Shown piece by piece: positions 43,093 to 51,900 of a stretch of 64,000 bases of DNA. The stretch lies in assembly GCA_016786705.1 (NCBI GenBank), contig JAEUVV010000006.1, forward strand, positions 558,001 to 622,000, given 5' to 3'. The DNA is from Taibaiella sp. (lineage in GTDB: Bacteria; Bacteroidota; Bacteroidia; Chitinophagales; Chitinophagaceae). Position 1 is the first letter of the stretch; each line of letters starts with the position of its first letter. A model generated the notes under the pieces. The model was not told the origin of the DNA. It saw nothing but the letters and a program-made list of their open reading frames with translations, and ran no database searches. The translations under genes and the position numbers were made by a program.

Positions 43093-43893
43093 TTAAGATA
43101 TAGCTACTTGTTTTGGATTGGGCCGGATGTTATCCGGATTTTGCTGTTCCGCTTCCTGTTTTTTTAATTTATAAACTTTTAGGGAACGGTTAAACTTATA
43201 GATCTTGCTCAGATCGTAAAAGATAACAACGGTAAGGAATGCCACGACGATAAAGAAAACATTGAACTTTAAAGACTGGTATAAGAACGCTGCTATAAAG
43301 GCACCTAAAAGATAGGAGCTGAAAATGCTGATCAGTAGTTTCGCCTTGTCCTTAATGTCTTTATTGTTCCTGTATTTTTTATGTGTAAACATAGAGAATA
43401 AAATGGCCAGGTCTGTAGTCGCTCCTGTTAAGTGGGTGGTCTTAACGGCGAAGTTGGAAATACTTGCGGTAAGCCCGTTTTGTAATCCCATCGATAATAG
43501 CAGGATCATGAGCATAAGCTCTGTTTCAAACAAAGTGCCCTTATAAAAACTTGTTCCGTAAATCGCTACACCCAGGATACAGAGCAACTCCAGCATAATG
43601 GGCATGGCATGTGCCAGGTAGGTATTACGCCTGTTGAAGTGAATAACGATAAAGTTCGATATAAAACTTCCCAGGAAAAAGGACATGATCCAGAGCAGTA
43701 CAATAGCGATCTGGTAATAGTTGTTTTGCGATACTTCTGAAGCCAGAATGGCAAAATAACCGGTAACATTGGAGGAGAAGGAATAGAATAGCATAAACGA
43801 GGCTACATTTACCATACCGGCAACTATAGCTGTTAGCACGCCGAGCTTTATATTATCTCCTAAACTTCTTGTATTACTATATTTTCTTAACAT
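43093..43893 (-). CDS. DUF1275 (YoaK-type) membrane protein
   Basis: A 266-residue inner-membrane protein with about six helices in the first 235 residues and a charged cytoplasmic tail. The family landmarks are GMVNVASFMLFYSFSSNVTGY near 26-46, SMGLQNGLTASISNFAVKTTHLTG near 134-157 and SSYLLGAFIAAFLY near 192. DUF1275 proteins are thought to be transporters, without a known substrate. It is the last gene of an operon with a small anchored protein and a Usp-like protein. Confidence 0.88.
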   Translation of the reverse strand: MLRKYSNTRSLGDNIKLGVLTAIVAGMVNVASFMLFYSFSSNVTGYFAILASEVSQNNYYQIAIVLLWIMSFFLGSFISNFIVIHFNRRNTYLAHAMPIMLELLCILGVAIYGTSFYKGTLFETELMLMILLLSMGLQNGLTASISNFAVKTTHLTGATTDLAILFSMFTHKKYRNNKDIKDKAKLLISIFSSYLLGAFIAAFLYQSLKFNVFFIVVAFLTVVIFYDLSKIYKFNRSLKVYKLKKQEAEQQNPDNIRPNPKQVAIS

Positions 43894-43913
43894 CTTCTAC
43901 AGTTTTTGCTGGT

Positions 43914-44363
43914 CTAACTACTTCGCTTGATGACCAGCCGGGCATAATCTTTTACAAAAGAAGGGGCAATGTAGTTGAGCTCAATTTTCTCATCAGATAA
44001 TAAATTGATGTCATAAAACTCTGTCACCATGCCATCCGTAATTTCCAGAATATGTCCACGGCCTTTTAAGCGCCATTCTAATTCTTTTTCCTCGTGTTGG
44101 TCCTGCAGGATCAATACGCCACCAGGCCTGAATTTCCAGCTTTTGGCGGTATGGAATCTTATGGAGTCGCGATCTTCTTCCGTTGATGTGGCTACCAATC
44201 CCAGGTTGGTAACTACCGATTTTTCCGCTTCTTTTATATTCCAGTCGATCTCTTCCCAGGAGCCTACGAATTCGTTTTCCGGGTTATATTTTTTTCCTAC
44301 CAGTGCAAGGACAGTAACTGCGATACTGGTAAAAAAAAAGATTAATGCGATTCTTATTTTCAT
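43914..44363 (-). CDS. Membrane-anchored protein of unknown function, lipocalin-like
   Basis: A 149-residue hypothetical protein. One hydrophobic segment (about 4-22) anchors it; there is no clear cleavage site. The rest, with FVGSWEEIDWNI near 32 and alternating strands such as SWKFRPGGVLILQD and ELEWRLKGRGHILEITDG, is beta-rich and resembles small lipocalin-like Bacteroidota proteins, but the match is loose. It lies 18 bp after the Usp-like gene and 20 bp before the DUF1275 gene. The setting suggests a stress-related role; the sequence alone does not show one. Confidence 0.7.
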   Translation of the reverse strand: MKIRIALIFFFTSIAVTVLALVGKKYNPENEFVGSWEEIDWNIKEAEKSVVTNLGLVATSTEEDRDSIRFHTAKSWKFRPGGVLILQDQHEEKELEWRLKGRGHILEITDGMVTEFYDINLLSDEKIELNYIAPSFVKDYARLVIKRSS

Positions 44364-44381
44364 AATTGACCTCCTTTTTGT

Positions 44382-44885
44382 TTAAGAGAAAGAGCCGGCC
44401 GTATTGAATATCACGGTTAAGTCGTCAGTAGCTACAGGGCGCGCTTCTTTTTCTTTATAAGTTATCATGATCTTCTCCACTTTTGCCTTCTGTATCATAC
44501 CGGAAAGATCGAAGCTTCTCTTCACTGTTCTGTTAAACCTGCTGTCAGCACCATAAACGATGCTATCGATCTTATTACCTTCCAGGTAATCATCGAAGGT
44601 AGACTGGACCGCCCCGCTAAACAGGTCAACATTTACGGAGTTCAAACTGTTGGCATATTTATTCCGGATGATACTTATGGCATCCATAAAGGCTTCCGTA
44701 TTCAGGCTTCTAAGGATCTTATGTTTAGAGAAAAACAGTAAGTCCGTAATGCTTTCAGAAAGATGATAGCCGCAGGTCAGTAGCACATCATACCGGTCGG
44801 CGCCATTATCCTTTTTTAAGAATTCTTTTAAAATGTTCAGCGAGCTAATAGAAAAGTCTGTCGGTATTAAGATTCTCTTTGGCAT
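44382..44885 (-). CDS. Single-domain Usp-like protein
   Basis: A 167-residue protein that starts like a universal stress protein (MPKRILIPTDFSISSLNILKEFL). It is diverged later: the G-x2-G-x9-G nucleotide motif of UspA is not present, and the C-terminal 25 residues form an extra polar tail. It probably has the Usp fold without standard ATP binding; that is inference. It is the first gene of the three-gene operon, with a good -7 box at 44909-44916 and a two-component system encoded just upstream on the same strand. Confidence 0.78.
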   Translation of the reverse strand: MPKRILIPTDFSISSLNILKEFLKKDNGADRYDVLLTCGYHLSESITDLLFFSKHKILRSLNTEAFMDAISIIRNKYANSLNSVNVDLFSGAVQSTFDDYLEGNKIDSIVYGADSRFNRTVKRSFDLSGMIQKAKVEKIMITYKEKEARPVATDDLTVIFNTAGSFS

Positions 44886-44908
44886 AACCTTATTGTTTTT
44901 TGTTATGG

Positions 44909-44916
44909 CAAAAGTA
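44909..44916 (-). promoter_or_regulatory. Promoter -7 element of the Usp-like operon
   Basis: TACTTTTG on the minus strand fits TAnnTTTG, with a predicted 17-base leader to the ATG at 44885. Confidence 0.55.
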
Positions 44917-45094
44917 GAACCGTGAAATTAGAGCGGCCTAAGCACGGGTTAAGAATTGCATTAGAAATTGGCCCCCAGATTAGAAAGGGATTAGAGTAAT
45001 CATAAAGAAACCCTAAACAACACTTTTATTTCTTAAAGGAATATTAATTCGAGAATGATTAATGCTAATAATGATCAACAATTAAAGCATTAGG

Positions 45095-45120
45095 TCACCC
45101 TGATCCCTGTCGAAGGGTGA
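45095..45120. repeat. Short REP-like hairpin
   Basis: TCACCCT and AGGGTGA (45095-45101 with 45114-45120) flank GATCCCTGTCGA. The core CTGTCGAA is shared with the composite repeat at 33417-33550. Sequences of this form recur between genes in many Bacteroidota. It lies just past the histidine kinase stop and may also act as a weak terminator. Confidence 0.6.
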
Positions 45121-45137
45121 AACAGCAAGGCCATTTT

Positions 45138-46547
45138 TTAGTCGTTAATTACAGCAAGCGGCAATTCTATGCTTACCGTGGTGCCTTTATTTTCCCGGGC
45201 CGTTACCAATATCTTACCGGAATGCAGGCGCACGATATTACGGGCTAATGGTAAGCCGATACCGTAACCATCATAGTTCTTGGTATTGGACGCCCTGAAA
45301 AAAGGATCATAAATATAACCAAGCTCATGCTCTGGTATACCTATGCCCTGGTCCCTTACGACGATCACTACTTTACGGTCAGAAGAGCCTATAGAAACAG
45401 TCACCATCTGATTGTCGGAATATTTACAGGCATTACTGATAATATTGGTAAATGCCAGGTGCAGGAGCTGTTCGTTACCAATAATTTTAAGCCGGGTCGA
45501 ATTCTCAGGCAAGAGGCTGGTATCAAAATTTACTTTTCCTTCAGGGTTCAATTTTTCTATGGTATCAATGCAATCCCAGATCAGCTGGTCGATCCGCATC
45601 CGCTCAAACTTCTGTGCTTTGCCGTTAAAGCCGGTCTGTGCCAGGAACAACAAGGCTTTCGTTTTATTGTCCAGCTTTTCAGTTTCATGTAATATAATCT
45701 GTAGGGTTTCGATGTATTCTTCAGGGGTGCGCAAGCGGGAGAGGGTTACATCGGCTGTGCCCATGATGCTGGTAAGCGGTGTTCTGAGCTCATGAGAGGC
45801 GTTGCTGATAAAGTTATTCTGTGTTTCAAAAGAGGTTTCGATCCGGCTCAGCATATCATTAAAGGTCTTTACCAGCTCTTTCAGCTCCTGGCTGTAATGC
45901 GTATCGTCCAAACGTAGGTGCAGGTTTTCCGAAGAGATCCTTTTTGCCATATCTGTTACTTCGCTGATAGGCTTAAAGATTGTTTTAGAAATATAATAAG
46001 CGCTCAGGATACCTATGGCCACTGCTACCAGTATGGCGATAAAGGAAATACGTTGCAGGTGAGAGATCAGTTTTTGATTAAAATGGCTTTCGGCAGATGC
46101 GATGACGATGTAATCTTTGCCCTGGAAGCTGTATAAGATGCCTTTATATAGATAATGCCCTTTCTGGTAATTGGCTTCTTTGCTCTGGCGGATAATGGTC
46201 AGGAAGCTGACCGGGACACCCAGCGAGTCCGCTATATGTTTTTCATTTTTTGTATTGAGCTGCGAAAGTTCCAGGATATAATCTCTTTCATGGATCAGTT
46301 TTTCCGCTACTTCTTCTATCACAGATTGATAACCTGCCACAAAGCTCGTATCATTATAAGCGCCATCGATATTTGCTTTCGCGATTACATTGGTACGGAT
46401 CTTTAAGGTTTTAAAAAAGTCATCATACACAAAGTTTCTTAAAGACAAATAGATGAATACGCCAAATAATGACGTAATGGCTATGGTAGAAATGAATATG
46501 GTTAAGATGGCTTTTGTCTTCAGGTTCAATTTGGATAGTAGTGTCAT
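45138..46547 (-). CDS. Sensor histidine kinase
   Basis: A 469-residue membrane sensor with a membrane helix at about 13-35, a periplasmic sensor part of about 130 residues, a second helix at about 167-187 and a HAMP linker (about 188-240). The phospho-acceptor is His252 in SNASHELRTPLTSIMG. The ATPase domain shows FTNIISNACKYSDNQ, VRDQGIGIPEHELGYIYDPF and YGIGLPLARNIVRLH. It lies 9 bp after its response regulator. The signal is unknown. The nearby Usp-like/DUF1275 operon on the same strand is a possible target. Confidence 0.94.
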   Translation of the reverse strand: MTLLSKLNLKTKAILTIFISTIAITSLFGVFIYLSLRNFVYDDFFKTLKIRTNVIAKANIDGAYNDTSFVAGYQSVIEEVAEKLIHERDYILELSQLNTKNEKHIADSLGVPVSFLTIIRQSKEANYQKGHYLYKGILYSFQGKDYIVIASAESHFNQKLISHLQRISFIAILVAVAIGILSAYYISKTIFKPISEVTDMAKRISSENLHLRLDDTHYSQELKELVKTFNDMLSRIETSFETQNNFISNASHELRTPLTSIMGTADVTLSRLRTPEEYIETLQIILHETEKLDNKTKALLFLAQTGFNGKAQKFERMRIDQLIWDCIDTIEKLNPEGKVNFDTSLLPENSTRLKIIGNEQLLHLAFTNIISNACKYSDNQMVTVSIGSSDRKVVIVVRDQGIGIPEHELGYIYDPFFRASNTKNYDGYGIGLPLARNIVRLHSGKILVTARENKGTTVSIELPLAVIND

Positions 46548-46556
46548 ATGCTGCGT

Positions 46557-47273
46557 TTATGAATTATAGTCCACTTTTAAAACATAGCCCATCCCTATAA
46601 CCGTATGGATCAATTTTTGTTCACCCAGCGGTTCTATTTTCTTTCTTAAATAATTGACATAAACATCCACTACATTAGTGGACATTGAAAAGTCGATTCC
46701 CCAGACACTTTCCAGGATCTCCATCCGGGACAATACCCGGTTTTTGTTCTTTAAAAAATGGAGCAGTAGCCGAAACTCTGTGCTGGTGAGCTGTATCTCT
46801 TTATTGTTACGGGTAACTTTTTTCTTGTAATCATCCAGCTTAAGGTTATCAATACTCCATACATGTTCTTCGTTATCCTCTTCTTTTTGTTCTGTAGCTG
46901 TATTAGATTTATCTGCCCTCCGGATCAAGGTTTTGATGCGGGCTACCAGTTCAATAAATTTAAAAGGCTTTACGAGGTAGTCGTCACCTCCGCACTCCAG
47001 TCCCTGGACGATATTTTCCGAGGTGCCCAGAGCGGATAAAAATAATACCGGTACCAGCTGATCTTTCTGGCGGATAGCCTTACAGACTTCTATACCATTG
47101 GCTCCCGGCAACATGATATCAAGGATGATAAGGTCAAACTTACTTTGCTCAAACATCCTGATCCCGGCAAGCCCGTCCATAGCCACGCTTACTTCATAGC
47201 CTTCTTCCATCAATCCTTTATTAATAAAGGATACTACAGGGGCTTCGTCTTCAACCAACAATATTTTTTTCAT
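46557..47273 (-). CDS. OmpR/PhoB-family response regulator
   Basis: A 238-residue DNA-binding regulator. The receiver domain (1-120) has the acidic pair Glu8/Asp9 in LLVEDEAPV, the phosphorylated Asp52 in LIILDIMLPGANG and Lys in GGDDYLVKPFKF. A linker of about 20 acidic residues (around KSNTATEQKEEDNEE) leads to a winged-helix domain (about 140-238) with TSTEFRLLLHFLKNKNRVLSR and VDVYVNYLRKKI. It is co-transcribed with the histidine kinase, 9 bp apart. It starts 57 bp after the TIGR02757 gene, where only a weak -7 box is seen. Confidence 0.95.
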   Translation of the reverse strand: MKKILLVEDEAPVVSFINKGLMEEGYEVSVAMDGLAGIRMFEQSKFDLIILDIMLPGANGIEVCKAIRQKDQLVPVLFLSALGTSENIVQGLECGGDDYLVKPFKFIELVARIKTLIRRADKSNTATEQKEEDNEEHVWSIDNLKLDDYKKKVTRNNKEIQLTSTEFRLLLHFLKNKNRVLSRMEILESVWGIDFSMSTNVVDVYVNYLRKKIEPLGEQKLIHTVIGMGYVLKVDYNS

Positions 47274-47330
47274 TGTTTAAACTATTTCTGATAACCTAAC
47301 GGGTTCTATGCCTAAAAATAAAAATAAATT

Positions 47331-48110
47331 TTAAAATCTCTCTTCCGCACCCATGCCAAACAGGGCATAATCATATTTTACAGGGTCTGCTGCATCCAGC
47401 AGCCGCAGGTTCCCCGTGAGCTCTATAGCTGACTTCCAGTCATTTTGCTTCCTTTCCAGCAGGCCCAGCCTGCGTGCCACATCACTCACATGAGTGTCCA
47501 GGGGACAAATTAAATCCGCCGGGCTCAATCCATTCCAAAGGCCGAAATCAACAGTACTGTCTTTCCTTACCATCCATCTCAAAAACATGTTCAGGCGTTT
47601 ACAGGCCGATTTTTTTGCCGGTGTAGCGATGTGTTTCCGGGTCCGGTCCGGGGCATCTGGCAGGGAGAAAAAGTAGTTATGAAAGTGAACAAGTGCCCGT
47701 TCCGCATCCGGCGGGTTTCCTTTAGGGAGAAAGGCGGTTTCAAGACTATCGTTATGTGTGTAGTGGTGTTTAAAAAAAGCGATACTATACAAAAGGTCCG
47801 TAGCATTGAAGGTGCGGTGTACAAAATGTACAAATGATTTCAGGTCCCGGGCTTCGTGGTGGCATATGAACTCATAGGGAGTTTCTCCCATTAACGCCAT
47901 AATATGGTTCGTGTTGCGGATGATCATGGTGCGGTTGCCCCATGCTAAAATTGCTGCAAAAAATGCAGCAATTTCTATATCTTGTTTTTTAACAAACCGA
48001 CGGGGTACTGATATAGGATCTTTGGTGATGAAATCTGTCTGGTGGTAATGAGCAAATTTTTCGTCCAATATACGTTTCAACCCTTTCAGTTTTTGATGAT
48101 CTATTACCAA
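47331..48110 (-). CDS. TIGR02757 family protein
   Basis: A 259-residue cytoplasmic protein of a conserved family without known function. Typical stretches are DPISVPRRFVKKQDIEIAAF near 31-50, AILAWGNRTMIIRN near 53, FLRWMVRKDSTVDFGLWNGL near 176-195 and LICPLDTHVSDVARRLGLL near 200. The pattern with a helical core and a conserved Asp/His near the end resembles HhH-type DNA repair folds, which is inference. Its start overlaps the stop of the cyclophilin gene by 7 bases, so translation is probably coupled. Confidence 0.88.
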   Translation of the reverse strand: MVIDHQKLKGLKRILDEKFAHYHQTDFITKDPISVPRRFVKKQDIEIAAFFAAILAWGNRTMIIRNTNHIMALMGETPYEFICHHEARDLKSFVHFVHRTFNATDLLYSIAFFKHHYTHNDSLETAFLPKGNPPDAERALVHFHNYFFSLPDAPDRTRKHIATPAKKSACKRLNMFLRWMVRKDSTVDFGLWNGLSPADLICPLDTHVSDVARRLGLLERKQNDWKSAIELTGNLRLLDAADPVKYDYALFGMGAEERF

Positions 48111-48766
48111 AATCTTCCTAAGAATTTCTTTTTAACTTTTATAGAAATAATGTGCTGGTCTTCAGTCGGGCGATCTCTGCTATCTTTTTTAACGGCTGCT
48201 ATTTTATCTACAACCTCCATACCCTTGGTCACTTCGCCAAAAACGGTGTACTGTCCGTCCAGGAAAGGCGTGCCACCTTCCGTTTCATATACGCGCTTGT
48301 GCGCTTCAGCCATTGATTTTTCATTTTGTTGCTCCATTTTCTTTAATTGATCGGCAGTATATTTTCTACCCTGAACAATATAGAACTGGCACCCTGAGCT
48401 TGCTTTTTGCGGATTGCCATCCCGTGCCGCTGCCAGTGCGCCTCTTTTATGATAATATTCATACCGGAGCTCTGCAGGTATTTTTTCACCGGTATCGCCG
48501 TTGCCCAGTACCGCTCCCGGTTTGGCATTCCTGGACTCCGGGTCGCCGCCCTGGATCATAAATTCCTGGATCACACGATGGAAAAGCAGGCCATCATAAA
48601 ATTTCTTTTTAGCCAGCTTTACAAAGTTTTTCTGGTGTAGTGGTGTCTTATCATAAAGGATCGCTTCAATCGTTCCCTGATCCGTTTTCATGATCACTTT
48701 ATATTTCTGAGAGAAGCCGGCATATGCTAATGTCAGCAGTGCTCCCATCAATACTATTTTTTTCAT
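48104..48766 (-). CDS. Cyclophilin-type peptidyl-prolyl isomerase, exported
   Basis: A 220-residue foldase that isomerises proline bonds. The start at 48766 gives a signal peptide (MKKIVLMGALLTLAYAGFSQ), so the protein acts outside the cytoplasm; the frame is open eight codons further up. Cyclophilin motifs are KTPLHQKNFVKLAKKKFYDGLLFHR (with the catalytic Arg), FMIQGGDPESR, SSGCQFYIVQG and FGEVTKGMEVVDKIA. An insert of about 20 residues after the QFYIV strand (LKKMEQQNEKSMAEAHKR) is typical of Bacteroidota members. A good promoter lies at 48788-48816, and the TIGR02757 gene overlaps its end. Confidence 0.93.
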   Translation of the reverse strand: MKKIVLMGALLTLAYAGFSQKYKVIMKTDQGTIEAILYDKTPLHQKNFVKLAKKKFYDGLLFHRVIQEFMIQGGDPESRNAKPGAVLGNGDTGEKIPAELRYEYYHKRGALAAARDGNPQKASSGCQFYIVQGRKYTADQLKKMEQQNEKSMAEAHKRVYETEGGTPFLDGQYTVFGEVTKGMEVVDKIAAVKKDSRDRPTEDQHIISIKVKKKFLGRFW

Positions 48767-48787
48767 TTTATTTTCATTTTGTTGTAG

Positions 48788-48816
48788 CAAATATACTTAG
48801 AATAGCCGTAGGCAAA
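48788..48816 (-). promoter_or_regulatory. Promoter of the cyclophilin operon
   Basis: On the minus strand, TTTG (48816-48813), a 17-bp spacer and TATATTTG (48795-48788) form the clearest full Bacteroidota promoter of the window. The leader to the ATG at 48766 is about 15 bases. Confidence 0.7.
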
Positions 48817-48910
48817 AAATGTACCTGCTGATCTTTTCTACTCGCCAAGCGGATTCATTCCGGAATGTTGACGTTTTATGAGTGGAACAAACAGAATGGA
48901 CGAATGTATT

Positions 48911-48952
48911 TAAAACATAAGACAAGGTATAATTACCTTGTCTTATGTTTTA
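48911..48952 (-). terminator. Terminator of the giant propeller-protein gene
   Basis: A perfect 19-bp stem (48911-48929 with 48934-48952) has a 4-base loop and A/T ends. It lies 25 bp past the stop of the 1222-codon gene. Confidence 0.82.
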
Positions 48953-48976
48953 ATGATCAATCTATAGTGGAATCTG

Positions 48977-51900
48977 TTATCTGATTAGTGTTACATCACC
49001 TTTGTAGGTTTTAATTTCAAGGTTAGGTAACTGAACGGTTATTACATAAGTATAAACACTTTGATCACATGGCTTACCATTGTCAATGTCTTTGCCATCC
49101 CATCCTTTTAAAGGATCGTTGGTATGGAATACTCTTTTACCCCATCTGTTGTATATCTCAAAACGGTGCAGTTTCTGGAATTTACCGTTCGGGATCAGGA
49201 AGAAGTCATTTTTACCATCTCCATTCGGGCTGAAGGCATTAGGTATAATCGGGTCATAAGGGAACTTAACATCCAATGTTATAGGTACAGTATCTCTACA
49301 GCCATATTTGTCAATACCGGTTACATAATAAGTGCCGGGCGCTTCTACAGGCATTGTAGTGGCATATTGAAGCGTAGGGTCATAAAACTCCTGTACCGGT
49401 AGCCAGGTGTAGATTTCTGCTCCTTGTGCCGACATCTTCACTTCTTCCTGGTAATCTACCATTGTGCCTGACTGAGGCTGTACATTGGTCAATTGGAATG
49501 GCGGTCTTACATTAATAGTCAGGTTATGCGTCGTTGAACAATTTGCAATAGGGGTAGTAGCCGTTATCGCGTAATTATAAGTGCCGGGTGGCATTTTAAA
49601 GTAATTGGTTTGCAGGTTAGCTGCCCTTAATCCGGTAGCCGGGCTCCAGTTAAAGAGGTAATTGATGGAATCCGGGCTCACTATTACAGGAATGGCAACC
49701 GAATCTAAAGCGTTAAGACATACTGTAGTGTCTGAAGGCATACGGATGATAGGGTATTGCTCTACATAAGCATGGAATACTTTGCTTACCGGCGGACAGG
49801 TAGCCGGAGAACCAGGTTGTGATGCGGTGATAATGTAATCACGCGTAGTCAGTAAGGTCGGCGTAATTACCAGGCTATTATTATTGAATTCTGCAGGTGA
49901 CCAGGTGAAGTCAAGACCAGGGTCAACATCTCCTGTGATCGTGATCTGGGTGCCGGGGCAGTAGGCAGGTAAAGGTGTACTGATACCGGCACGGATTGAG
50001 TCCTGGATGTAGACTGTATCCCTTCGGATAACGTCCGTCAAGGCGCCATCACAACCACATGGATTCAAAGACTCAATCACAACCATTTTCGGCCCCGTAG
50101 GCATGTTAGGTACCAGCAAAGGTTTTATTTCCAGTGATTTGTGACGTTCGTAAGGAGCAAAGTATAAGCTGTCATAAACATATTGATAATCCACACCGTT
50201 GGTAGCAATAGTACCGCTTGGTGGTAGTATGTTGAAGCGCAATACCATCGGGATAGTTGTATCCCCGTTACGTGTATAGTTGATAAAGGCTGATTTACAA
50301 CCCCTTACGGCATGCGGAATCGATCCGTAACCGGCATAGCCGGACTCTGTTTGCGCATCCAGGCCTACTACCATGAAGTCAAACTTGAAGGTAACTACAT
50401 CATTCGTTGACCCGTTTAATTTATTAGGAGCGTATACATTAGTTGGATAGGTGCTCCAACCACCGTTAGCTCCTACATAGCATACCGATTGATAGATCAT
50501 ACCTTTAGGGTCAATCCGGGACACACTCGGGTGAAAGTGGTCCTGGTTGTTGGCTGAACCATAGTAACTACCAAAGGCCAGCCCGGTAAAATTTGGTTCA
50601 AATGCAGCGAAATAGAATGGCTTGGGAACCGTAGTGAACGCGTCCGGGGTTACCGGCATCCCTGGCTGGGCTGCATTATTCACCTGGGTGGTGATCAGGA
50701 TATTACCACAGATGTCAACCATCATGGCACAGGGTACTATAGAAGTATTTGCAGCGCCTGTTCTGGTAGAGGCCACGGAACCGGATAAAGTCGAGTTCAG
50801 CTTGTCGATGAATACATAACCAGTGGCTACTAATCCTTCTGCGGCAGTATTCGTTACCGGGTAACTTCCTTGTGTTCTGCCTGCCACAAACATATTATCG
50901 CCGCAGTCAAAGGCTAACCTTGTTGCAAAGTCGGTACTGGATGTTCCTAAATAGGTGGCACCCATTAATTGGTAAGAGGCATTGTTGAGCAATACAGCAA
51001 AACCATCAATACCGCCCTGGTTTGTAGTGTGGTAAGCGCCCGGAGTTGTGGGGAAGTTAGTACTATTGGTATAACCCACAACGCCCAGTGTATTGTTATT
51101 CTGGTTGTATTCTATCCCTATACCTCCGTCCCAGGCAGTACCGCCGAGGTAAGTGCTGTAAATAATTGAAGTCAGGTTGGGGTTCATTTTAACGACTACG
51201 GCATCGTGGCTACCGGCATTGGTTGCCTGAACCGCGTTCGCAGTAGTAGGGAAGTCGGTAGAACCCGAATTTGAAGTGAGCCATACATTGCCTACATTGT
51301 CAAAAGCAATATCCGTAGGGTTTACCGGGTTGCCCTGGTCTGCATTTCCTGCATATACCGTAGTATTGCCTCTAAGGGAGCCTTCCAGTCCTGAACCGCC
51401 AAGATATGTCGAGGCCAGGAGTGTCGTGCCGTTTTCAGAAAGGCGCATTACATACAGGTCACTGGTACCGTTAAGGGTACTTTGGATAGCATTAGTGGTT
51501 ACAGGCATGGTCGTTGTGGATACCGTACCGGCCATATAAAGGGTATTGGTAGCATCTACACGCATAGAAGTCGGCATCGGGTTACCGGAAGTCGTAGTCC
51601 CTCCAAAGAAAGTAGAGAACAATAATTGGCTACCATCGGCACTGTATTTATTAATACCGGCTATATAAGATACGAAAGCCGTCTGGTAAGCCCCTGTGGT
51701 TACCGGCCAGCCCACATTTGAATAGGATGCTGATGAAGCGTAGGTATTCCCCAGATTGTCATAGGTAGTGGCATGGGCATATTGAACCCCACCAGTAGAG
51801 CCACTGTAAGTGTTGAAAATAAGATCCGGATCGATTACTAATGCCGCTGCTTGATTATAACCCTCCGGGAAACTAAAGCTAAGCACACCGTTTTTAAGCT

